A stretch of 20,011 bases of DNA, taken from assembly GCA_000969725.1 (NCBI GenBank), contig JXSR01S007465.1. One strand, written 5' to 3'. The DNA comes from Ophiothrix spiculata. Its lineage: Eukaryota; Echinodermata; Ophiuroidea; Amphilepidida; Ophiotrichidae. The translations under genes were made by a program, and so were the position numbers. A model generated the notes under the pieces. That model was not told the origin of the DNA and searched no databases. It was given only the letters and a program-made list of their open reading frames with translations. Position 1 is the stretch's first letter. The number at the start of each line of letters is the position of its first letter. Shown piece by piece: positions 9,343 through 17,875 of this stretch.

Positions 9343-9392
9343 TCGCCCGATCGAGCGTACTGCTGCATGCAGCGGTACGCTCGATTGGGCGA
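9343..9392. repeat. 50-bp near-perfect palindrome
   Basis: The two 25-base arms meet at TGCA/TGCA with no loop. The left arm begins TCGCCCGATCGAGCG and the right arm ends CGCTCGATTGGGCGA. There are only two mismatches, and in plus-strand RNA both become G-U wobble pairs, so the RNA could fold without a mismatch. It is GC-rich in an AT-rich intron. Function is unknown. Confidence 0.85.
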
Positions 9393-9943
9393 ATGCCTGT
9401 ATTGCTGGATAGAGCGTGCCCGCTGCAATAAGCAACATCGCCGGTTCCTCTGATATTCTCTGGTTGTCTTGTGAATATTTTAGTTATGAAGAACGACTTT
9501 TATCTCTTTTTATTATTTACGTTCATTCCCTACACAACAAAATTGCCTGTGTGGCTTCAAAGAACTTTAAAAATGTAGTAAATGTTTGCGGGGGTATCCC
9601 GGTATGCGCACCTTATGTCGAACAGCTTCCTAAACTAAACGTAACCTTGCTCTATCATACTATAATAACTGTTGCACCCCGACAACGCGACAATTATTTT
9701 GCATGGCAACTGAGGTGCGCGTCAAATAGATCAGTCTGCAAACATCTATAATAATAGAACATTTGTAAAAGAGTTCCATATATACTTTGACTTCGGGATC
9801 CTTGCCTCGTCTCATTTATGTACATCCAACTTAGAATGTAATTACTGTAAGCTACTCAAGGCTAAAATCAAACAGAATTTGAATCAAGTATATATAATAA
9901 AATACATCAATGGGTGGGTATTTTCAGACTTTCAACATAGGGC
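9393..9943. other. Intronic stretch, no feature seen
   Basis: The 111-codon plus-strand open frame at 9416-9751 is opposite to the host gene, shows no domain I recognise and has unremarkable composition. I see no RNA gene or repeat boundary. Confidence 0.5.
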
Positions 9944-10520
9944 AAGGACAATTGTTTGGATACAAAGATAAAAAGTGGAAAATATACTGTGAAATCAAGT
10001 ATAATAACGTTGTCAGGATAGGAGAAACTTCTTTTTTAATTAGAGCATTGAATTGAGTATCAATATGATCAAGAGTGGATAGAATGTTAACATTGCATGA
10101 ACAAAGAAATGAATAGCAGCCGTTAACGTTTTGCTTGTATTGTCGTTGTATATATATAAAAAAATACTTATACGTTTCAAAGATAGTCGTGACAAAAATC
10201 AAATTTAAGATTCTTTGGAAAAGAAATGTATGATTGTAGAAATGTGTTAAACATTAATTGTGTTGGGAAAAAAAAAAGGTAATTTCAACTCAACATATTG
10301 TTGTATATTTAGTGAAAAGTGGAAAAATGTACCTGCAAGTACAACGTTCTGAATGAAGAAAGAACCCTTTTTCAATTAGATTATTGAATTGAGCTTCAAG
10401 GTTGAATACCATGTATCTTTGATCATGTTGGAATGAACAATGATAAGGGTATTTTTTGTTATGATTTTGGTTGTTTTTTCTCGTGTTCGAATACGTACGA
10501 AAGATGGTCATAACAAAACT
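9944..10520. repeat. Diverged tandem duplication, two units of about 210-260 bp
   Basis: Unit 1 (about 9944-10202) and unit 2 (about 10310-10520) share ordered blocks: AAAAGTGGAAAA, CAATTAGA/TAATTAGA followed by ATTGAATTGAG, AATGAACAA-like, and ATACGT followed by AAAGAT and AACAAAA near the right end. Each unit contains a minus-strand open frame in corresponding phase (9924-10202 and 10290-10511), with matching peptides such as QFNALIKK and QFNNLIEK. I recognise no domain and there are no shared splice sites, so I call it a repeat and not a gene. Confidence 0.6.
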
Positions 10521-10916
10521 GAAATTGGAGGAGAAGGTTTATGATTGGAATGTATATTTTTCAATATTTTTTTAACTGATCCAAGAAAAGGGCCTGATGG
10601 TGCCATCAAAAGATTAAATGCGGCCTGTCAGTCACAAAGCAGAGTAGTTAGAAAAGGCCTGAAACACTGATATAAAACATTACAAGACAAACAACATGAT
10701 TGATAGAGTACACTTGATACAAAAAGTTGACGGCTTATCCTTCCCTTAGCTGTGGGAGTACCCTTTAAATCTTTTATTCAGAATGACTGCAATGAATTAA
10801 TTATTTATAGTTGCTAAAATGCCCATGATTAATTGTTGTTGCGTTTTTATGCAGCCGAAACACAATTCATAGTATTCGCAAAAGAGGTGAAATCAATGCG
10901 TTGCTCAAACCATTTG

Positions 10917-11008
10917 TGTTTCGAAAAAATCACCATCTTTTCTTTGAGAGCATGTGATTTCTTGTTTCGAAAAAATCACCATCTTTTCTTTGAGAGCATG
11001 TGATTTCT
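10917..11008. repeat. Perfect 46-bp tandem duplication
   Basis: Two identical adjacent copies of a 46-bp unit, starting TGTTTCGAAAAAATCACC and ending CATGTGATTTCT, occupy 10917-10962 and 10963-11008. Perfect identity points to a recent duplication or a polymorphic site. Confidence 0.95.
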
Positions 11009-11447
11009 AAATACAACATGCTATTGCCATGAAATAAAATTCTCTAAAAAGTAAAAACTACAAAAAATTAAATACACGGTCGCTCATATAGTTGGAATAA
11101 AAATATTTTGACCACTTTTTATGTAAATGTCAATTTATGATGAACATATCTGGAAACTTATGTTGCTTTTGGTCAGATTTGATAGTTTGTCCACCCTATC
11201 CATTAAAGTTCTTACAACAGATTTTTGTGTTCTATGTGGTGATTGGAATCAAAGTTCAAATATTGATCCGTGTGGGCGGATTTTCTGTAAATAGTGACTT
11301 TGGTGCTACCATCATCATTTACATGCATACACGTGTCTAGGAGAGGAAGTGTCCCATTTTGTTCGGATTCTGTGGTAAACTTAATGTTCTCGTCAATACT
11401 GTTGATGTGATCAATGAATTCAGCGATGTTATACTCATTAATCTGCT

Positions 11448-11481
11448 GTCACATGACCGCCCTAGCGGGTGGTCATGTGAC
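11448..11481. repeat. 34-bp hairpin with CATGTG/CACATG arms
   Basis: Arms GTCACATGACCGCCC and GGGTGGTCATGTGAC pair over 15 bases with one wobble, around a TAGC loop. Each arm holds a CANNTG (E-box-like) hexamer. No element boundary is visible around it. Confidence 0.8.
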
Positions 11482-13614
11482 TAGGAGGGATTCACACTCA
11501 CACTGAATGAACATGATGAAGGGATCGTGATGATCCCGCAAGCTATGTGCTGCAAAAATAATGACTCTGAAAAGGTATCTATTTCAAGCTCATGAATAAT
11601 TAAGTAGGTTCAGCTCTTTAGGAATTTAAGTGTGGTTTTAACAAGGTTTAGAAGATTATATATTTCAGTGTTTACGGAAGGTCAAAAATTGCATGAGAGT
11701 TCAATTTATTATAGTTAGATAAATATAACATGTACACGAACAGGATTTTAACAAAAATAATGGATAATTTGATATAAACAAGGCGATTATATCTTATGTA
11801 ACAGCCGCGCAAACCCTTTTGACCGGGAGTGTATGTCCAGCCGTCAAAACCACCCTTTTCAGGCCTCAAGGCAGCTTATAATAGCCCCATTTTTTAGCAT
11901 GATCAGTTCTTCAGTCAGTCAGTAGGGCCTATGCAAATAAGCTTTTAATGAGCAATTTAATTTTCATTTGCCGGGTATATCCCGGGTGAATATCAGGTAA
12001 CTCTGTCGCTAGATTTTTTTTCTTGACGTGACCTGTCGGATAGTTCAGACTTCGAACCCCTATAATCACAAGGGGGTTATTGCAAATATAAAATAAAGAT
12101 GTGGATGAAAATATTTAGAGTTTTTTCAATAAGATAACTCTATTTTTGATAGAGGAGAAGATTTTTTTTTTATTTCATTACATAAAAAAAATGTCAATTT
12201 TAAGCTTTTAAATCATGAGGTTAAATCTGGTTACGTGTAGCGTGTTTTACAAAATTTTATGTAAAATGGCTTAAACAAACTTCAAGATGAGATATCAGAC
12301 ATCATATATATGAAATTTGAAAAATATATCTTACCTGTAAGATTTTTAAAACAGTAAATAAATCGAGGGAAAATTCAGTACAATTAGACATACGAAAGGG
12401 AGATGATGTCGGTCATCACATTATCCCGATATACACAGCGAACATCGTAAACGACAAGTCACACCTTTCGAAGGTCTTGGGCTATATCAGGCAAATCTGA
12501 CGTCATTTTACATACCACGTGTAGTCTACATGTGACCGGGGACATGTGCTCTGACTGTGCATATCATTTTAATACGGGCTATTGGGAAATGATTTTATCA
12601 TGTTTATCTATAGAAATTCTTGTGTAAAAATAGTTTATTGAAGGAATATTAATCTAATATGATTGACTTTGTATTAAAATGGAAAAAAAGAAGAAGGCTC
12701 CGTCAGGATTCGAAATTGGTACCTCTGGCATCAAAAGCGAATAGTATATCTACTACGCTATCGGGATCTCGCTGACATGTAGAGGGTATTTTACCTATAT
12801 GTACCTAACAATAGACAATGCCGCGTAATTGATCACTTCCGGGGTTATATGATATTTTGCGTAGAAATATCTTGCTTTATTTGACCTAATCGGACTAGGC
12901 GTTAAATTTGCTTACGTGATAAGTGTTTTACCCAGAATTATCGCAAATGTTTTCGGACATCTGTTTAAGAAGTGTTGTCGCTCTCTCTTGACCAATTGGC
13001 TAAAATATATTAAGTCCAGAACCGTAGATTTTAGGTAAAACGCAAAGACCTAATTTGACCTCACTCGAGGAAAGTAAGCACTTGCAAAATCACACGAAAA
13101 GACACTTATATTTCCAAATGTTTCATTTTTTTAAAATTTTAAAATGTTTTCATAACATTTATGCTTCTAAGTGCAAATTTAGTTTAATATGCTACTTAGG
13201 CAAGATTACAAACTTTTTAAGCTAGGGTGTCCAAACTCATGAATATTCATACGCATGTAAAAAACGGCATTTCCTGTCATTTCTCATGAATAAAAAAATA
13301 AATAAAATAGGCGATATTTCAGCGAGCTGACTTCTGGCTGCTTCTTGAAGAAAAAAAAAATAGCGTCTAGGTGAAAGTAAATTTTCAGGTCAGAAGGCTT
13401 TTGCCAAGATTTCAGTTAACTAGATGCAATAAATCAGTTTGAAAAAGGTCATTTTTTTGGCAAAGAATGAGTTCACTTTATCCCCGTTTTTTTTGCACTT
13501 GGCATACAAACTCGAATTCAGCATATAACATTTTCGGTGTCTGAATTTTATGAATGGTAAAAATAACGAACTGTCAACGTCTAAATGAAGTCTAAAAGAA
13601 GATTGTTTGGTAAC
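11482..13614. other. Intronic stretch, no supported feature
   Basis: This part of the long intron is AT-rich, with many A and T runs. I see no TSP1 or SRCR exon, no transposon termini and no confident RNA gene. A weak tRNA-like stretch near 12695-12775 is discussed under rejected items. Confidence 0.5.
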
Positions 13615-13945
13615 CGTGTGTATTCTGAGATCCACGCTTCATAGCATTCGTTTCATCCTTAAAGTAGAGATTAAACATACCACATCTCCGAAGATAACAA
13701 CTTCTAGACTCAGCAGCACTCCCGCCACAAGGTGGGCTCCCTGCCGGTTGATCACATATCCTGCTTCGTGTTTGTGTACCATATCCGCACTGAGCGCTGC
13801 ATCCGCCCCACGCACCCCACTGAAGCCAGGTAGCTGAAAACAGGCACAATACAGATAATAAATACGCATGTTACCGTCCATTTTTAAACACAGTATCTGA
13901 GGATTCTTTGAAGGAAAAATTGCAGTTTGATACGAGCACTAGACC
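13615..13945 (-). repeat. Duplicated segment: TSP1 exon plus intron flanks (copy 2 of 2)
   Basis: This is the partner of 7030-7372. The flanks on both sides of the exon are recognisably similar, as described for that copy, so the duplicated unit was at least about 330 bp and included intron sequence. Both copies keep working splice sites. Confidence 0.75.
13681..13833 (-). CDS. Thrombospondin type 1 repeat exon (second of three in transcription order)
   Basis: The exon is again 153 bp, after a TGTTTTCAG acceptor and before a GTATGT donor (13680-13675), phase 1 on both sides. The module reads TWLQWGAWGGCSAQCGYGTQ, then an arginine layer RSRIC, then SPPC, SRSC and LRRC. All six TSP1 cysteines are kept. 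The first tryptophan cluster has GG in place of SG. It is a paralogue of the exon at 7097-7249, and both likely encode adjacent extracellular modules of one protein, separated by a 6.4 kb intron. Confidence 0.93.
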
Positions 13946-14726
13946 AAGTTCATAAAAGTAATAATTGCTAGTAAGTAAAAGATGGTAAGAAAAAGCAATA
14001 GCTAGACTAAAAAAGATTAACCTTAGAAATTACTTAAAACAAATTCACAATCTTTTGGCTTGGACTAATACCTTTTTCTTGACTGGAATTAACCCAGACA
14101 AGAAAATCTACCATAGCCAGGCAGCGTTTGCTTAAATAAAGTTAAGAAATTACATTTTCTACCGCGTGGTAGTTTTTTGACTCAAACGTTTCCACAATTC
14201 GCTCAACATTGTCTACCTATTGCTTTTTTCTGGCTCATGATTATTACAGTAGAGCAAGTTGGGTGGGTTACCGTCGGTCCGTTGAGATATCAACATAAAT
14301 GAAAAATATACCAAAAACTGGCAGAAATCAAGTGACATAGACAACACATTATGAAACACCTTTATGAGTCACGTAAAGCAAGTGAGTTTAACTGAATTAA
14401 GTAAGTTCGTATGACTTTTTACGGATGAGTGAGTTGCTCAGACTGACCACTTTATTCTAGTTATAGTTAGGTTAGCATAATCAAATGCGATTGAATTACT
14501 TATATTCATTAGGTAACATATAACACCCTTAGATTCAAACTGAAAATAACGGTCCCTTTCTAAGTTCAAATTGATATTAACTTACATAATTTTTAGCACC
14601 CGTAGTGCGCAAAAATTGGAAAAAATAGACGATAAAGTTTCTTTGTTGAAACGTCAAATTAGCGACCAAAATGGCAGGAACAAAACCCCCAAGTCAATGA
14701 GTATTTGACCATACATACATATATCA
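13946..14726. other. Intronic stretch, no feature seen
   Basis: AT-rich intron between TSP1 exons. No coding exon, transposon end or RNA gene is visible. Confidence 0.55.
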
Positions 14727-14728
14727 TA

Positions 14729-15220
14729 GGGTCAATTCGGGTAATTTCGAGCAGTAGGGTAACTTCAATCACTTGGAATCCTGAAATTCATGAATACTTC
14801 TGGACAATGAATTGTGCATATAACGATCAAAATTGAGGGCAGGCACAGTTTAAGGTGGGTAAGATCGCTTTCGTCAACAAAGATCATGCCATAAACTTGA
14901 AATAAAATTTTCTATGTACGAACTTACCCGACACATGAGTGAATTTACCCTGCTGCAATATGCATGACTAATATGACTAGTGGCTACATAGTGAACATAC
15001 CCTATGGGTAGTGAAGATACCCGAAAAAAGTTGTAGGAAAGATTTGTCTTTTTCCAGCAAGTTAAATAGTTAATGTTTGATTTGAACCTATGACAAGCTT
15101 CCTCGATATACATGGCGTCCCTGAGCCATCAATTATATGTTATGCGTCCAATCATAATGAAGAAAATTTCATTTCAACAGCACGTCGTTTGAAAGTGAGT
15201 GAAGATACCCGAATTGACCC
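14729..15220. mobile_element. MITE-like element with GGGTCAATTCGGGTA termini and TA flanks
   Basis: A perfect 17-bp inverted match, TAGGGTCAATTCGGGTA, lies at 14727-14743 and in complement at 15206-15222; its outer TA is the probable target duplication. Several GGTA/TACCC motifs recur inside (near 14756, 14853, 14926, 14948, 14998 and 15018). The minus-strand open frame 14874-15113 is chance. No transposase is present. Confidence 0.85.
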
Positions 15221-15222
15221 TA

Positions 15223-16312
15223 CATCTGTTCTTATATAGCGCAATTTCAAAACTGATCATTGCGCTTTACAATATCTTAAAAAGGTATACAATAAATACA
15301 TAATACAAAAATATCTCAGAATTTACAAATACAAATACAATATAAAACGACTGCAGGTGGAAACCCGCAGCCTACCTCTACGGCGATGGGTACCGTAGGA
15401 GCTTACAAATGATTAGTGGGTTTGTGAAACAAATAAAGGACACATGAAAATTGACCACAGGCGAAAATACCGGTAGTCTACCCTCAGGGCGATGGTTACC
15501 ATGAGAGTTTACAATTGTTAAAGATGAGTTTTTAGATTTTGAAGTCAATGCGCTTGTTCACAGGGAGCCAATGTAACGAGTTCAACAAGGGTGCAGATGG
15601 ATGACGACGTGGAACTTGGAAAATTATGCGGGCAGCTCTGTTTTGAAGTTTTTGTAAACGAGCCAATCTTTTGACGTACATCCAGAAAGAAGAGCATTAG
15701 AATAATCAATCTTGGATAGGACAAAAGCCCGCATAGCATTTGATGATGCATCTTCGGTAATAAATCTACGAATTCTGGACAAGGAGAAAATTGATAGTTT
15801 TGCATAAGGAAGTCACATGGCCGGCCATATTCATGTCAGAATCAAAAATAACTCCAAGATTCCTGATGGTAGTGGATGGGGAAATGTTGGCATCGCCAAT
15901 CAGTATATGGTGGTCAGATAGTTTGTGCATATTATGAGGAGAAGATGCTATAAAGAACTCTGTCTTTGAGTCATTAAGCTTAAGCATGTTATTAAGCATC
16001 CAATAACGCAGCTCCTCAGCACACCTAGACAGTTTGAACATAGCACAAGCAGCATCCCCTGGAATCGTGGGGTCAAAGGACATGTAAATTTGGACATCAT
16101 CCGCATTTATATGAAAGTTTAAACCATGTCTGCGAATGATTGAAGCAACAAACTGAGAGTATTTTGTAAATATTCTGGGTCCAACGACTGATCCCTGTGG
16201 GACACCACATTATTAAGGTGAACATTGAGTATTTGAACTTTATTGGTATGACGTGAAAATAAAAAGCAGTCTATCCCGATGTACATCCTGTGTAACCATA
16301 ATGGAAGTGCCC
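15223..16312 (-). mobile_element. 5'-truncated CR1/L2-type LINE with L2-like 3' tail
   Basis: The minus strand carries the 3' part of a non-LTR retrotransposon: reverse transcriptase palm and thumb, then a short 3' UTR, ending in a tail of L2 type with TTGTAAAGCGC and GCGCTATATAAGAA (15231-15275). The 5' end is lost, near 16312 at most, just before the next element at 16327. It is inserted in the same orientation as the host gene. The UTR contains a diverged repeated block (GGCGATGG followed by TACC, at 15382-15394 and 15489-15500). The tail lies directly against the TA flank of the 14729-15220 element. Confidence 0.85.
15535..16206 (-). pseudogene. Reverse transcriptase remnant of the L2-like LINE
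   Basis: In life this enzyme copies LINE RNA into DNA at the target site. The remnant opens with GVPQGSVVGP (from 16206), then NADDVQIYMSFDP (16107 on), where the catalytic box normally reads YADD or FADD. It continues with WMLNNMLKLNDSKTEF and IRNLGVIFDSDMNM. The frame shifts near 15780 to RRFITEDASSNAMRAF and SKIDYSNALLSG, and shifts again near 15670 to RLARLQKLQNRAARIIF and LLNSLHWLPVNKRIDFKI. A stop follows at about 15534. The motif order is that of CR1/L2 elements. With two frameshifts, a 5' truncation and an altered catalytic box it cannot be active. Confidence 0.88.
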
Positions 16313-16326
16313 CCGGGTTGGGAAAT

Positions 16327-16770
16327 CAGTTCGGTGGAACTCACAATTCGGATACGTATCCGAATTCGGATACCCACGTACATTGTGTATCCGAATTGTG
16401 ATACCCGTATCCGAATAAGGATATGGAGGGGTATATGAATTCTGATACGCCTGTCGGGGCGCAGGAAACAAATCGATAGCGCAAGCTGGGAAGTGCATGT
16501 AGAACATCTTTCATGCATTTAAGATAAATCTATCTGTGGACATGTCATTTCTATCTGTGCAATTCCAGCGCGACAGCTTCGAAACATGTCGTAATAACGC
16601 CTTATTGACCTTTATAAATACCGGTATGGTGCGCGGCGAAGCTGAATATTAATTTCAGCTGATATCATGTTTCAGCTGTTTTTAATCCAAATTCGGATAC
16701 GGGTATCCGAAATGTGATACGGAGTATCCGATTTCGGATACGTATCCGAATTGTGAATTCCGCTGAACTG
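16327..16770 (+). mobile_element. MITE-like element with CAGTTCGG termini, copy 1
   Basis: Inverted repeats of about 46 bp mark the ends. The left is CAGTTCGGTGGAACTCAC followed by AATTCGGATACGTATCCGAA; the right is its complement with few changes. AAAT lies on both sides (16323-16326 and 16771-16774) as a possible 4-bp target duplication. The subterminal parts are built of short palindromes of the form TTCGGATACGTATCCGAA. Short frames rich in Ile-Arg come from this repeat and are not genes. The element ends 38 bp from the donor of the neighbouring TSP1 exon. Confidence 0.85.
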
Positions 16771-16808
16771 AAATGGGAGGTTGAATCAGAATAGAAAAAT
16801 ACACAAAC

Positions 16809-16961
16809 CACATCTCCGAAGAAAGCAATTTTGTGTCTCAGTCTCCTGCCCAACACAAGATGGCTTTGCTACTCGGCCGCAACATGTCCTGGTACGTGTT
16901 TGTGTGCCATCGCCGCATTGAGCACTGCATCCGCTCCATACACCCCACTGAAGCCACGTGG
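16809..16961 (-). CDS. Thrombospondin type 1 repeat exon (first of three in transcription order)
   Basis: This exon is easy to miss because stops lie close outside it. Read from the acceptor TTTTGCTCTTCAG it is open for exactly 153 bp, phase 1 at both ends, as in the other two. It reads TWLQWGVWSGCSAQCGDGTQ, then TRTRTCC, KPSC, TQNC and LRRC. The tryptophan and arginine layers and the six expected cysteines are there, plus one extra cysteine directly after RTC. The middle part (GRVAKPSCVGQETE) differs strongly from the other two copies, so it is the more distant paralogue. The donor is GTTTGT (16808-16803), weaker than the GTATGT of the others. It sits between two inverted copies of one MITE. 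Confidence 0.88.
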
Positions 16962-17317
16962 CTGAAGAGCAAAATGAAAAGTTTTGTAACCTACATTATA
17001 CAGAACATTCTTTTTTCTAAAACATACAATATTTTGTATTAAAAAATTATTTACTTACCACGTTCATTCTTTTAATTATTTTTTTAATTTAAAAAATCAT
17101 ACGAGAATAAAGACATAAGAATTGTATTAGTCTCAGCTAATGGCTAAACGTTAATTTGTAGTTTAGCGAGTTATGAGGTGATTTGTGACAAAGTTGTGTT
17201 TAAACAAGCAATACCTAGTCATGTATTAAGTATGTATTTCAATCAAATTCTAATTAAGATAAGATCCGAACTAAAGCAAATTTTGAATATAATCTGTGGA
17301 ATACGTTCAACTAATCT
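16962..17317. other. Intronic stretch, no feature seen
   Basis: AT-rich sequence upstream of the first TSP1 exon. Apart from the pyrimidine-rich acceptor region next to 16962 I see nothing to annotate. Confidence 0.6.
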
Positions 17318-17733
17318 CAATTCGGCGGAACTCACAATACGGATACTCCGTATTACAATTCTGATACCCATATCCGAAATTGGATAAAAACAGCTGAAAC
17401 AGGATGTCAGCTGAAATGAATTCTATCAAAGTATTGGCCAAATTATTTTGCCTTCTGTGATAAGAAGCTATCAGGACATGTTTCGAAGCTGTTCCGCTTG
17501 AATTGCACAGATGAAAATGACATTTCCACAGATACATTTATCATAAATGTAAGTGAGATGTTCTACATGTTCTTGCCAGCTTGCGTTATCGATTTGTTTC
17601 CTGCGCCACGACAGGAGTATCGGGATTCAGATACCCTCCATATCCTTATTCTGATACGGGTTTCACAATTTGGATACGAAATGTGCGTGGGTATCCGAAT
17701 TCGGATACGTATCCGAATTGTTCCGCCGAACTG
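17318..17733 (-). mobile_element. MITE-like element with CAGTTCGG termini, copy 2 (inverted)
   Basis: The left end is CAATTCGGCGGAACTCAC and the right end is the complement of CAGTTCGGCGGAACAATTCG. The interior matches copy 1 on the opposite strand in order: GTATCCGAAT-type palindromes, GCGCAGGAAACAAATCGATA, CAAGCTGG, ACATGTAGAACATCT, TCTGTGCAATTC, AGCTTCGAAACATGTC and TTTCAGCTGTTTTTA. It therefore lies in inverted orientation to copy 1. No clear target duplication is left. Confidence 0.82.
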
Positions 17734-17875
17734 ATTATAAGTTTGCAATTTCAAGATCATAAAGGCTCGTGCCACTACATCATATTTGTAGTTATTTTCA
17801 TTCAGGATTTTTTCTCAAGGTTTGAAATTTTCAACGTTTTTAAAAGTTTCATTCGTAATAAACATTTTCATTTTT

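Noticed and set aside
9416-9751. Plus-strand 111-codon open frame, the longest unexplained one on that strand
   Set aside because: No recognisable motif, antisense in an intron, and no splice sites that would link it to other exons.
11672-11869. Minus-strand frame containing GWTYTPGQKG
   Set aside because: It looks collagen-like only over a few residues; the DNA (ACACTCCCGGTCAAAAG) resembles a repeat end, though I could not define one.
12695-12775. tRNA-like stretch on the minus strand (T-loop-like TTCGAAT and a loop with TTG in anticodon position)
   Set aside because: The acceptor stem and T stem do not pair and the D arm is poor. It could be a decayed tRNA-derived SINE, but the evidence is too weak to list.
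16240-17775. Several short frames rich in Ile-Arg and Tyr-Pro dipeptides
   Set aside because: They are translations of the GGATAC/GTATCC palindromes of the MITE copies, in all frames and on both strands.
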